Below are positions 24,059-32,631 of a stretch of DNA of 64,000 nucleotides, piece after piece. Below the pieces are notes generated by a model that made no database searches, was not told the DNA's origin, and saw only the letters and a list, made by a program, of their open reading frames with translations. This stretch comes from Gilvimarinus xylanilyticus. GTDB lineage: Bacteria > Pseudomonadota > Gammaproteobacteria > Pseudomonadales > Cellvibrionaceae. Numbering within the stretch: position 1 is the first letter of the stretch; every line of letters begins with the position of its first letter. A program made the position numbers and the translations under genes. The stretch is from contig NZ_JAMFTH010000006.1 of NCBI RefSeq assembly GCF_024195295.1, forward strand, positions 124,001-188,000, written 5' to 3'.

Positions 24059-25453
24059 ATGAAAATGAAGACGTTAAAATCAGTACTTTCAGCCACCTTG
24101 CAAAAGTCAGTGGGCGTTGCGGTATTAGCCGCAACCCCCTTGCTGACCATGGTGTCGGTTGACGCCCTGGCCGTCGATGGAATTGCGCCTGCCAACGCCT
24201 CGCCGTTGCAGCCTGCTGAGCAGCGCCCCGATCCGCGTCGTTTGCCGGGTTTACCGCAGAGCTTTATCGAAGACTATTCGGAAATCACCTCCACCATGGA
24301 ACCTTCTGAAGAGCAAATCGCCGAGGGTGCGAAAGCCGATCCGGCCAAAGCTTTTCAAATGGCAAAAGAAATGGAGCGTGAAGCCGGTGAGCTGAACCCT
24401 TACGCCAAGGCGATGCTCTTTCAGGTTCTGGGCCAGCTCTATTACGAGCGCGAGGATATGCCCAATACCATTAAGTACTTTGAAATGGTTGTTGCGCAGT
24501 CGCCCAATTTACCTGTAGGTACCGAAGCGCAGTTTTATTATTTCTTGGGGCAGCTTTACGCTCAGGAAGAAAATGAAACCAAAGCGGTTGAGTATCTGGA
24601 GCGTTGGTCGAAGATGGTGACCATGATTTCAGCCACTCAGTACGCGACCTTGGCGCAGATTTATTACGGCGCCGAGCAGCATGACAAAGCCCTGGCTAAC
24701 ATGCAGCAAGCGGTCAAAATGTACGAGTCTGAAGGCAAGGTTCCTCGCGAAGAGTGGTTGAGCTTTTTACGCGCCCTTTACTTCTTTAAGGAAGACTACA
24801 AGTCAACCTTGGCCGTAGTGACCGAGCTGGTTCGTTTGTACCCTAAAATGAGCTACTGGTCGCAGTTGGCGAGCTTGTACTACGAGCTGGGTCAGCTGGA
24901 TAACTACTATCGCACCATGGATTCCATGTATGTGATGGGTGGCCTGAAAAAAGAGAACGAGCTGAAAGGTCTGGCCGGTCACTTTATTGAGAATGACGCT
25001 CCTTACAAGGCAGCTAAGGTTCTCGATAAAGGCATCAATCAAGACAAGATTGTCGAGCCCACCGCGACCAACCTGGAACTGTTAGCCAACTCCTGGCGTC
25101 TGGCTCAGGAAACTGAGAAGGCCCTGGTGGAAATGAAGCGCGCTGCCGCTAAAGCGGAAGATGGCGATCTTTATTTCAACTTGTCTCGTTTGTTGTTCGC
25201 CCGCGACGAGTTTGATGCGTCAGTCTCTGCCGCTGAAAACGCTCTGAGCAAAGGTGGTTTGAGCCGTCCCGATTCGGTCTACCTGACCATTGGGCAGGCT
25301 GAGCTGGCTCGCAACAATTTTGATGCAGCTATCGATGCCTTTAAAAAGGCGTCACGTGATAAGCGCAGTCAGAAGTTTGCCAGTCAGTGGATTACCTACG
25401 CCGAAGGCGAGAAAAAGCGTCAGGATGCGTTGAAAAACAGCGACGAAGGCTAA
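24059..25453 (+). CDS. Periplasmic TPR-repeat protein of the TonB operon
   Basis: About 464 residues; ATG at 24059 follows a GTG at 24056 in the same frame, and either could be used. An N-terminal signal-like hydrophobic segment (about 18-40) ends near ALAVDG. The rest consists of tetratricopeptide-like helical pairs: YYFLGQLYAQEENETKAVEYL, ATLAQIYYGAEQHDKALANM, SRLLFARDEFDASVSAAENAL and IGQAELARNNFDAAIDAFKKA are clear repeats. It probably forms a periplasmic scaffold for the TonB complex. A TPR protein in this position is conserved in marine gammaproteobacteria, but its job is not defined. A terminator follows 27 bp downstream. Confidence 0.85.
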   Translation: MKMKTLKSVLSATLQKSVGVAVLAATPLLTMVSVDALAVDGIAPANASPLQPAEQRPDPRRLPGLPQSFIEDYSEITSTMEPSEEQIAEGAKADPAKAFQMAKEMEREAGELNPYAKAMLFQVLGQLYYEREDMPNTIKYFEMVVAQSPNLPVGTEAQFYYFLGQLYAQEENETKAVEYLERWSKMVTMISATQYATLAQIYYGAEQHDKALANMQQAVKMYESEGKVPREEWLSFLRALYFFKEDYKSTLAVVTELVRLYPKMSYWSQLASLYYELGQLDNYYRTMDSMYVMGGLKKENELKGLAGHFIENDAPYKAAKVLDKGINQDKIVEPTATNLELLANSWRLAQETEKALVEMKRAAAKAEDGDLYFNLSRLLFARDEFDASVSAAENALSKGGLSRPDSVYLTIGQAELARNNFDAAIDAFKKASRDKRSQKFASQWITYAEGEKKRQDALKNSDEG

Positions 25454-25480
25454 TTCCCTCGGGCGATTGACCTTTTCGTT

Positions 25481-25514
25481 AAAAAGCCGATCTGGAAACA
25501 GGTCGGCTTTTTTG
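25481..25514 (+). terminator. Rho-independent terminator of the TonB operon
   Basis: Left arm AAAAAGCCGATCTG pairs with CAGGTCGGCTTTTTT around a GAAA loop, 27 bp after the stop of the TPR gene. The A-run on the left means it could also work on the minus strand. Confidence 0.92.
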
Positions 25515-25536
25515 CGTTTTAAGGGAAAGGGGACAT

Positions 25537-25559
25537 AAAAAAGCCCGCGAAGCGGGCTT
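25537..25559 (-). terminator. Terminator of ilvD, displaced from the gene by a repeat element
   Basis: Read on the minus strand, AGCCCGC-TTCG-GCGGGCT is followed by six T. It fits ilvD, whose stop is at 25850, but the 267-bp element at 25575-25841 lies between the gene and this terminator. Confidence 0.85.
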
Positions 25560-25574
25560 GATCGGCGGCTGCCT

Positions 25575-25841
25575 AGCAGGCTGTTGAAAAACCCCTTACG
25601 TACTCAGACTTTCAGGCTGGTTCGTAATCTAGGCGCCGCTTTGAAGGTGTGTGCCCACCCATCGAGAAGTGGCAACGACGAGTACGGGCCAGCCTGGAAG
25701 TCCCGCAGGGCGAGGCCTGAAGCGCACATCTGCCGCACCTTGCCTCTAGGAAAGGGAACCACCCTGTCCGTCGAGACAAAGCACGACAGCTGCACGCTTC
25801 AGGCCACGCTGAGTATGCAAGGGGTTCTTCAACAGCCTGCT
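25575..25841. repeat. 267-bp inverted-repeat element (MITE-like)
   Basis: The ends are inverted copies over about 33 bp with few mismatches: AGCAGGCTGTTGAAAAACCC at the left, and inwards CTTACGTACTCAG against CTTGCATACTCAG at the right. The motif CAGGCTGTTGAA resembles termini of some insertion sequences, but I cannot name the family. Inside are further inverted pieces (GGCCTGAAGCG around 25718 and its complement around 25797). It does not encode a transposase. It ends 8 bp downstream of the ilvD stop. Size is close to that of the element at 11591, but the terminal sequences differ. Confidence 0.8.
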
Positions 25842-25849
25842 CGTGTCAA

Positions 25850-27691
25850 TCAGTCGAGCTTATCTAGGTCGCGCACTGCACCTTTATCGGCGCTGGTAGC
25901 CAGTAGGGCGTACGCCTTAAGTGAGGCACTAACTTTACGCGGACGTTCTTCCAGCGGCTTCCAGGGTTTTTCGCGAGCTTCCATTTTTTCGCGGCGCTCG
26001 TGTAAGTCACGCATAGAGAGTTTTACATCAATGCTGCGGTTGGGAATGTCGATGCGGATAATATCACCCGTTTCGATCAAGCCGATAGCGCCTCCCGCGG
26101 CTGCCTCGGGCGAGCAATGGCCGATGGAAAGACCCGAGGTGCCACCCGAGAAGCGACCGTCGGTCAGCAGGGCACAGTCTTTGCCGAGCCCCTTGGACTT
26201 TAAATAGCTGGTGGGGTAGAGCATCTCTTGCATGCCTGGCCCGCCGCGCGGCCCCTCGTAGCGGATAATAACCACATCGCCCGCTTTGACTTTTCCGTCC
26301 AGCACATTCGCAACAGCCGTTTCTTGGCTTTCTACCACATGGGCCGGTCCTTCAAACACCAGGATAGATTCGTCGACACCCGCTGTTTTGACCACACAGC
26401 CATCCTCGGCAATGTTGCCGTACAGCACCGCTAACCCACCCTCTTTGGAAAAGGCGTGCTCCAAGTTGCGAATACAGCCTTCCTCGCGGTCGCCGTCCAG
26501 ACTGGGCCAGCGGGCGCTTTGGCTAAAAGCTACCTGAGTGGGAATGCCGCCGGGGCCGGCTTTGAAAAATTCCACTACCTCGGGCGACGGGTCGCGCATA
26601 ATGTCCCATTCGTCCAGGGCCGCTTTCAGGGTGTCGCCGTAAACCGTAGGCACGCTGGTATCTAACACGCCGGCCCGATCCAGTTCGCCCAGTATCCCCA
26701 TAATGCCCCCGGCACGGTGAACATCTTCAATGTGGTACTTTTGGGTGTTGGGGGCGACTTTACAAAGCTGCGGCACCTCGCGGGAGATGCGGTCGATGTC
26801 GGACATGGTAAAGTCGAGCTCGGCCTCTTGCGCGGCGGCGAGCAGATGCAAAATGGTGTTGGTGGAACCGCCCATGGCGATATCCAGCGCCATGGCGTTA
26901 CTGAACGCGGCGCGGCTGCCGATGGCGCGGGGCAGCAAATGCGCTTCATCGCCCTCGTAATAACGCTTGGCCAGTTCGACAATTTTGTGGCCCGCACGTT
27001 TAAACAGTTTTTCGCGGTCGGCGTGGGTGGCCACAATGGTGCCGTTGCCGGGTAGCGATAACCCCAGCGCTTCGGTCAAACAGTTCATGGAGTTAGCGGT
27101 AAACATACCCGAACAGCTGCCGCAGGTGGGACAGGCGCTGCGCTCAACTTCGGTCAGGGTTTCGTCGTCGACATTGTCGTCGGCTGCCATCACCATGGCG
27201 TCAATCAAATCCAGGCCGTGATCCAGTAGCTTGGTTTTACCCGCTTCCATGGGGCCGCCGGATACGAACACGACGGGGATATTGAGGCGCATGGCGGCCA
27301 TTAACATTCCCGGAGTAATCTTGTCGCAATTGGAGATACATACCAGGGCGTCAGCGCAGTGGGCGTTGACCATATACTCGACCGAGTCGGCGATGATGTC
27401 GCGCGAGGGCAGCGAGTACAACATGCCATCGTGGCCCATAGCGATGCCATCATCCACCGCGATGGTGTTGAACTCTTTGGCGACGCCTCCTGCTTTTTCC
27501 ACTTCGCGGGCAACCAATTGGCCCATGTCTTTTAGGTGGACATGGCCGGGGACAAACTGAGTAAAAGAGTTGGCGATGGCGATGATCGGCTTTTGGAAGT
27601 CGTCATCTTTCATCCCGGTGGCGCGCCACAGGGCCCGCGCGCCCGCCATATTGCGGCCAGCGGTGGTGGTTCTGGAACGATAGGTCGGCAT
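25850..27691 (-). CDS. ilvD: Dihydroxy-acid dehydratase
   Basis: Iron-sulfur enzyme of branched-chain amino acid synthesis that dehydrates 2,3-dihydroxy-isovalerate and -methylvalerate. I use the ATG at 27691 ([20 protein letters not shown]), as in E. coli, giving 613 residues; an upstream in-frame ATG adds MGKT. Cluster and metal ligands are visible in [12 protein letters not shown] and [18 protein letters not shown], and the substrate-binding end in [19 protein letters not shown]. The gene is monocistronic in the window. Its downstream terminator is separated from the stop by the repeat element, which would be transcribed as part of the mRNA tail. ilvE lies 10 kb away. Confidence 0.97.
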   Translation of the reverse strand: MPTYRSRTTTAGRNMAGARALWRATGMKDDDFQKPIIAIANSFTQFVPGHVHLKDMGQLVAREVEKAGGVAKEFNTIAVDDGIAMGHDGMLYSLPSRDIIADSVEYMVNAHCADALVCISNCDKITPGMLMAAMRLNIPVVFVSGGPMEAGKTKLLDHGLDLIDAMVMAADDNVDDETLTEVERSACPTCGSCSGMFTANSMNCLTEALGLSLPGNGTIVATHADREKLFKRAGHKIVELAKRYYEGDEAHLLPRAIGSRAAFSNAMALDIAMGGSTNTILHLLAAAQEAELDFTMSDIDRISREVPQLCKVAPNTQKYHIEDVHRAGGIMGILGELDRAGVLDTSVPTVYGDTLKAALDEWDIMRDPSPEVVEFFKAGPGGIPTQVAFSQSARWPSLDGDREEGCIRNLEHAFSKEGGLAVLYGNIAEDGCVVKTAGVDESILVFEGPAHVVESQETAVANVLDGKVKAGDVVIIRYEGPRGGPGMQEMLYPTSYLKSKGLGKDCALLTDGRFSGGTSGLSIGHCSPEAAAGGAIGLIETGDIIRIDIPNRSIDVKLSMRDLHERREKMEAREKPWKPLEERPRKVSASLKAYALLATSADKGAVRDLDKLD

Positions 27692-27826
27692 AGTCTTACC
27701 CACTAAAGTAAAAACAGGTCAAAGAAAAGCCGCATAGGATACCAGATTGTGGGTGAATACGGGTCGGAAGCCTGACGCAGTTGAGCGTTGGAGTTGGGCA
27801 GACTCCGTGCAGAGCAAACAGCGGTT

Positions 27827-27858
27827 GCGTCGGATGACGGACGTCTGATGTCCGACGC
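27827..27858. repeat. Short inverted repeat between argA and ilvD
   Basis: GCGTCGGA (27827-27834) is complementary to TCCGACGC (27851-27858), with an alternative inner pairing CGGAC/GTCCG. It lies upstream of ilvD and downstream of argA. It has no T-run on either strand, so its function is unclear; it may aid argA termination. Confidence 0.35.
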
Positions 27859-27919
27859 CAAAGCTTGCTTTATTGGCTTGGGCTATCGCTGTGGCGGATA
27901 TTGATCGTCAGACATCTAT

Positions 27920-29239
27920 TCACCCAATCTCTTTAAAAAACACCTTCGATCCGCGCTGATAGTTGTACAGCGAGCGACGCTGCAAGGGGAGTTGCTCGAT
28001 ATCGCCGGGCACAAAGCCGTGTTCGATAAACCAGTGGGCCGTTTGTGTGGTCAGCACGAACAGGGTGCGGGTCCCATGGCGTCTGGCTTGTTGCTCCAGT
28101 TGCTCCAGTAGCTGCCCCGCACGGCCGCCTTTGCGGTAATCCGGGTGGGTGGCCACACAGGCCAGCTCCGCCACATCGTCATAGGGGTAGAGCGCGGCAC
28201 AGGCGATGATGGTGCCGTCTTTCTCCATCACGTGAAATTGTTTAATTTCAGTTTCCAGCAGCTCCCGTGAACGGCGCACTAAAATGCCCTGTTCTTCCAA
28301 TGGAGCGATCAGCTCGATAATACCGCCCACATCGTCGATGGTGGCGGTGCGCAGCTGTTCGTATTGGCCGGAATAGACCATGGTGCCCTGGCCGTCGCGG
28401 GTGAACAGCTCGCCCAGTAGGGCGCCATCGCTCGCAAAGTTGACCAGTTGCGCGCGCTGCACGCCTTGCAGGCAACTGCTGTAGGCACTCTCGAGGGCCT
28501 GGCGGGTCATATCGGTCAGTTGTCCGGCGCGGGCCGCTAAATAGTCTTTGCACTGGGCTAACGGCAGCTGGCGCATCAGTTCGCCGTGCTCGTTGTAGGC
28601 GCCATCGCTATCGCAGTAGGCCAGTAACTTGTCGGCTTGGATGGCGCTGGCGACCTGGGTGGCGACGTCACTGTAGCTGAGGTTAAAGACCTCGCCCGTG
28701 GCGGAATACCCCAGCGGTGAAAGCAGGGCGATGGCGCCGGCGTCCAGCGAACGGGTAAGCTGGCGGGCGTTTACCCGGCGCACCTTGCCCGTATGCTGTA
28801 AATCGATTCCGTCCAGCACGCCCAAGGGCATGGCCGAGATAAAGTTACCGCTGATGACTTCGATGCGCGAGCCGTGCATGGGGGAGTTGGGCAGCCCGGT
28901 GGATAAGGCTGCTTCCATGGTGATACGGGCTTCACCGATGGCCTGCATAACCCCTTCGAGGCTGGCGGTATCGGTAATCCGCAAACGCTTGTGAAACTGG
29001 CTTTGCCGATTATCGCGGGCCAGTCGGCTATCAATTTGCGGGCGCGCGCCGTGGACCAACACCAGGCGTACGCCCAGGCTTGAGAGCAGCGCCAAGTCGT
29101 GAATAATGTTGCTAAAGTTGCCGTCGCGCAGGGCTTCACCGGGCAGCATGACGACAAACGTCTTGCCCCGGTGGGCATTGATGTAAGGGGATGAGTGGCG
29201 AAACCACTTCACGTAATCTTGTTGTTGCTCGTCGCTCAT
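27920..29239 (-). CDS. argA: Amino-acid N-acetyltransferase (N-acetylglutamate synthase)
   Basis: First enzyme of arginine synthesis, acetylating glutamate with acetyl-CoA. I start at the ATG at 29239 (MSDEQQQDYVKWFRHSS), which overlaps the argE stop as ATGA; an ATG at 29263 would add eight residues. The 439-residue product has an N-terminal amino-acid-kinase-like domain (about 15-290, with FVVMLPGEAL and LVHGARPQID) that binds arginine in homologues, and a C-terminal GNAT domain with RKGGRAGQLLEQLEQQA as the acetyl-CoA loop. Feedback inhibition by arginine is expected. argE-argA form one operon. Confidence 0.95.
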   Translation of the reverse strand: MSDEQQQDYVKWFRHSSPYINAHRGKTFVVMLPGEALRDGNFSNIIHDLALLSSLGVRLVLVHGARPQIDSRLARDNRQSQFHKRLRITDTASLEGVMQAIGEARITMEAALSTGLPNSPMHGSRIEVISGNFISAMPLGVLDGIDLQHTGKVRRVNARQLTRSLDAGAIALLSPLGYSATGEVFNLSYSDVATQVASAIQADKLLAYCDSDGAYNEHGELMRQLPLAQCKDYLAARAGQLTDMTRQALESAYSSCLQGVQRAQLVNFASDGALLGELFTRDGQGTMVYSGQYEQLRTATIDDVGGIIELIAPLEEQGILVRRSRELLETEIKQFHVMEKDGTIIACAALYPYDDVAELACVATHPDYRKGGRAGQLLEQLEQQARRHGTRTLFVLTTQTAHWFIEHGFVPGDIEQLPLQRRSLYNYQRGSKVFFKEIG

Positions 29240-30408
29240 GCTGGGGGCGTCTCTTCCATGCAAAAGTGCTCGATCATACGGCGCAGAGTCTCGACCGCGG
29301 GTTCGAGCTGATTAATATCGATATATTCGTTGCTCTGATGCGCCTGGTCAATGGAGCCCGGGCCCATTACTACCGTTTGCAGTCCCAGGTCGCGAAAAAA
29401 CGGCGCCTCGGTGGCAAAGGCGACGCTGGTGGCTTCTTGCCCCGTTAGCCGCTCACAGGTTCGGATCAGCTCGGAGTTTTTGTCCTGATGGAATGGATCT
29501 ACCCCTTCAAAAAGCGTGGAAAAGACAATGTCCAGCTGGCGGCGTTCGGCAATAGGGGTCAACAAACCGGAAATCTGCTCGCGCAGCTGGTCGTTGTGCA
29601 TGCCCGGGATGGAGCGCAAATCAAAATGCAGCTCGCATTCGCCGCAGATTCGGTTAGCGCCATCGCCGCCGTGGATACAGCCCAGATTTAAGGTGGGTAT
29701 GGATACCGCAAACCCTGGGTTTTGGTGACGCTGTTGTAAATCCTGGCGGTAGCGAATCAACTCGCCCATGACCTCGTGCATGGCTTCCAGGGCGCTGTTA
29801 CCCAGCGCCGGGTTGGAAGAGTGACCCGCCGCGCCTTTGACCCTTACCGCCTCCATTAGGATGCCTTTGTGCATATGAATGGGCGTCATTTTGGTGGGCT
29901 CGCCCACCACCGCGTAACGCGCTTTTAACCCGCCGGCGGCCGCCAGTGCCCGCGCGCCACTCATGCTGCTCTCTTCATCGGCGGTAGCCAATACCATCAC
30001 CGGCTGTTTGAGTTTGCCCGCATCCAGATCTTTGACCGCTTCTAGCACGGCGGGGAAAAAGCCTTTCATGTCCGTAGCGCCTAAGCCATACAGGCGGCCA
30101 TCTTTTTCGCTGAGGGTAAGAGGGTCAGTTTGCCACAGGTGTTCGTCGTAGGGCACGGTATCACTGTGGCCGGCAAACAGGAGTCCGCCGTCGCCCGCGC
30201 CGATGCTGGCGAGCAAATTAAATTTACCCGGGTGATCGGGAACCGGCATGATTTGGCATTCAAAGCCGTGCTCGGTAAGCCAGTTGGCCAGTCGCTCAAT
30301 GACCTTTTGGTTACTCATATCCCACGAGGGCACAGCGCAGCTCACCGAGGGCTCGGCCACGAGTTGATGCAAAAAAGATTTATAGCGGTTTAGATCGAAT
30401 CTGGACAT
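29236..30408 (-). CDS. argE: Acetylornithine deacetylase
   Basis: A 390-residue M20 metallopeptidase-fold enzyme that removes acetate from N2-acetylornithine in the linear arginine pathway. Metal-site motifs are FAGHSDTVP, GATDMKGFFP and ATADEESSMSGAR with the catalytic Glu pair, and the late GPGSIDQAHQSNEYID. It starts 92 bp from the 3' end of the phosphate transporter gene and overlaps argA by 4 bp. Pairing of argE and argA is usual in pseudomonads and relatives. Confidence 0.95.
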   Translation of the reverse strand: MSRFDLNRYKSFLHQLVAEPSVSCAVPSWDMSNQKVIERLANWLTEHGFECQIMPVPDHPGKFNLLASIGAGDGGLLFAGHSDTVPYDEHLWQTDPLTLSEKDGRLYGLGATDMKGFFPAVLEAVKDLDAGKLKQPVMVLATADEESSMSGARALAAAGGLKARYAVVGEPTKMTPIHMHKGILMEAVRVKGAAGHSSNPALGNSALEAMHEVMGELIRYRQDLQQRHQNPGFAVSIPTLNLGCIHGGDGANRICGECELHFDLRSIPGMHNDQLREQISGLLTPIAERRQLDIVFSTLFEGVDPFHQDKNSELIRTCERLTGQEATSVAFATEAPFFRDLGLQTVVMGPGSIDQAHQSNEYIDINQLEPAVETLRRMIEHFCMEETPPA

Positions 30409-30466
30409 TGAGCAACTCCGACACTGGGAGCGCCAGTATAAACCAGATGACGGCTGGGGATGAGAA

Positions 30467-30492
30467 GGCGCCGCCCGGATAAGGGCGGCGCC
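30467..30492 (-). terminator. Hairpin after pit, probable terminator
   Basis: A perfect 10-base GC stem (30467-30476 against 30483-30492) with a six-base loop, 9 bp beyond the pit stop on the minus strand. The following tract on that strand is only weakly T-rich (TTCTCAT). Confidence 0.6.
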
Positions 30493-30500
30493 AGGCGTTT

Positions 30501-31775
30501 TTAGCCGAAAACACCTTTGAAGAAAAAGAAGAACAAAATGGACAGGCCGGCACCGGCGGGTAGGGTTACCACCCAGGACATAAAGATAGAGCCCACCACG
30601 CCCAGATTCAGCGCGCCGATACCTCTTGCCAGACCCACACCCAATACCGCACCCACCAGGGTGTGAGTGGTGGAAATGGGCAGGCCGGTGCCCGAGGCCA
30701 GAACCACCGTAGCCGCGGCGGCCAGCTCGGCGGCAAACCCGCGGCTGGGGGTTAACTCGGTAATCTTTTTACCGATGGTGGCCATTACCTTAAAGCCGTA
30801 AGTCGCCAGACCAATGACAATACCCACACCACCAATCAATAGCACCCAACTGGGCATGACCGACTGTGCGGCCACGCCACCGGAGTTCACCACATTGATT
30901 ACTGCCGCCAGAGGCCCAACCGCATTGGCAACGTCGTTGGAGCCGTGGGCAAAGGCCATAGCGCAGGCGGTAAAAATCATCAAAATTGCGAACATTTTTT
31001 CCACATTGGCAAAACGATTACCCGAGGCCGGAGTCGCTTCGGGTTTAACCCGGCGCAGCATGACGACCCCCACGGCGCTGACAATGGCGCCGATAACCGC
31101 CGCAACCAGGGCGCTTTCGACAAAGCTGAGGGAAAAGCCGCTGTCTTTGAATACGTGCTTTAAGCCCTTAAGCAAGGTCACCATGGCGATCAAAAAACCC
31201 ACCGCAAACATGTAAAAGGGAATGTAGCGACGGGCATTGCTCATGGGATCTTCGGTGTTGAGGATCAGCCTTTGCACCGAGCGGAAAATAAAGAAGGCGA
31301 TGGTGCCGGCGAGCATGGGTGATACTACCCAGCTGGCAACAATGGATAGTACCTTGCCCCAGGCGACCGCATCGGCAGAAATCCCCACGGCGGCAAAGCC
31401 CACAATGGCCCCCACAATGGAGTGAGTGGTGGAGACCGGCCAGCCCAGAATACTGGCGATTAGCAGCCAGGTGCCCGCTGCCAAGAGGGCCGAGAGCATC
31501 CCGTAAACTAATAGCTCGGGTGAGCCCGACATTACCGCCGGGTCGACAATGCCTTTGCGAATGGTTGAAGTTACCGCGCCCCCGGCGAGATAAGCCCCCA
31601 AGAATTCAAAGATCATGGCGATGATAATCGCCTGTTTAATGGTCAGTGCCTTAGAGCCAACGGATGTCCCCATGGCATTCGCCACATCGTTGGCACCTAC
31701 CCCCCAGGCCATAAAAAGGCCAAAAATACAGGCGAGTATGAGTAAGATCTGGCCGTATTCAGCAATCACGGTCAT
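30501..31775 (-). CDS. pit: Low-affinity inorganic phosphate transporter (PiT family)
   Basis: A 424-residue membrane protein with about ten to eleven hydrophobic segments and the two inverted PiT signature repeats: GANDVANAMGTSVGSKALT near the N-terminus and GSNDVANAVGPLAAVI in the second half, plus STTHSIVGAI and STTHTLVGAV. It imports phosphate (probably as metal-phosphate) with protons or sodium. It is encoded 44 bp downstream of the DUF47 gene, an arrangement conserved for PiT transporters. No Pho box could be recognised. Confidence 0.93.
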   Translation of the reverse strand: MTVIAEYGQILLILACIFGLFMAWGVGANDVANAMGTSVGSKALTIKQAIIIAMIFEFLGAYLAGGAVTSTIRKGIVDPAVMSGSPELLVYGMLSALLAAGTWLLIASILGWPVSTTHSIVGAIVGFAAVGISADAVAWGKVLSIVASWVVSPMLAGTIAFFIFRSVQRLILNTEDPMSNARRYIPFYMFAVGFLIAMVTLLKGLKHVFKDSGFSLSFVESALVAAVIGAIVSAVGVVMLRRVKPEATPASGNRFANVEKMFAILMIFTACAMAFAHGSNDVANAVGPLAAVINVVNSGGVAAQSVMPSWVLLIGGVGIVIGLATYGFKVMATIGKKITELTPSRGFAAELAAAATVVLASGTGLPISTTHTLVGAVLGVGLARGIGALNLGVVGSIFMSWVVTLPAGAGLSILFFFFFKGVFG

Positions 31776-31819
31776 GGAATTCCCCAGTTTTTAGTCTGTG
31801 CTTAATCATTAAGTAAGTG

Positions 31820-32500
31820 TTAGCGGGCCAGCAACAGCTGCAAGCGGCTGCCCACGGTTTGTGCTCGGTCGGCCAAATCGCCAATCCAATCAATAATTTG
31901 ATACAAAAACATGACATCCACCGGTGGAAGTTCCGCTTCCAGGGCAAAAAGTCCGGCGCGCAGCTCCACCTGCTGCTGATCGTTAATGCGCTCGTACTGG
32001 TCGAGTTTCTCAATCATATTTTCCACCAGGCTGACCTCGCGCCCGCTAAAGCCGGTTTCCAGTAGCTCATCCAGCTCATTGATGGCGGCCAGCGCTTGCT
32101 CGGCGGTTTTTTGCGCCGATTGGACGAAATCAGTGAATTGGGGCTGCAGCTGGGCCGGAATCGACATCTTGCGCCCCAGCATAATGCCGGTGATGTCCTG
32201 GGCCTTGTTGGCAATGCGGTCCTGGGTGCCCAAAAGCTCCAGCAGATCGGTGCGGGGTACGGGCAAGAAAAGACTTTTGGGTAGGTGCAGGCGCAACTGC
32301 TTTTTCATATCGTCGGCCTGGCTTTCGATCTCAGAAATCTCTTTCTGAATGGTGGCCGCCCGGCTCCAGTCGTTGGCGATCACCGCCTCAAAGAAGCCTG
32401 ATAACCGGCTGGAGGCCTCTACTACGGCGGTCATATGCTCTTGCATGGGTTTGATGGGCGAGCGCCCAAACATATTGGAAAACGGGTTGCTGAAAGCCAT
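31820..32500 (-). CDS. DUF47 (TIGR00153) PhoU-like partner of the phosphate transporter
   Basis: A 226-residue, almost entirely helical cytoplasmic protein of the DUF47/PhoU-like family (MAFSNPFSNMFGRSPIKPMQEHM start). Acidic helix faces such as EKEISEIESQADDMKKQ and ELDELLE fit the metal-binding E/DxxxD motifs of PhoU-like bundles. It precedes pit and likely modulates its transport activity. Regulation by phosphate is expected but not visible in the sequence. Confidence 0.9.
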   Translation of the reverse strand: MAFSNPFSNMFGRSPIKPMQEHMTAVVEASSRLSGFFEAVIANDWSRAATIQKEISEIESQADDMKKQLRLHLPKSLFLPVPRTDLLELLGTQDRIANKAQDITGIMLGRKMSIPAQLQPQFTDFVQSAQKTAEQALAAINELDELLETGFSGREVSLVENMIEKLDQYERINDQQQVELRAGLFALEAELPPVDVMFLYQIIDWIGDLADRAQTVGSRLQLLLAR

Positions 32501-32570
32501 ATTCTTTATTCCTCTCGCAGAATCAGCGGGCAGTATAAAAACATTGTTCGCTCAGGTCACGCTGGGCGGG

Positions 32571-32599
32571 TGACGGATTCGCAGCCGGCGGGCTACAAT
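32571..32599 (+). promoter_or_regulatory. Candidate promoter of the GspE/PilB-like ATPase gene
   Basis: TACAAT at 32594-32599 is a good -10 box; the -35 at 17 bases (TGACGG, 32571-32576) is poor. Start codon at 32632. Confidence 0.35.
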
Positions 32600-32631
32600 C
32601 GCGGTTTGCGAGCATAAAAATGGAGTCTGCT

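Noticed and set aside
23599-24195. 198-codon minus-strand frame antisense to tonB
   Set aside because: It covers the whole tonB gene and is rich in Ser, Thr and Gly, as expected for a shadow frame.
25584-26207. Long plus-strand open frame spanning the second repeat element and the ilvD 3' end
   Set aside because: It starts in the element and continues antisense to ilvD, a confident gene; it has no recognisable domain.
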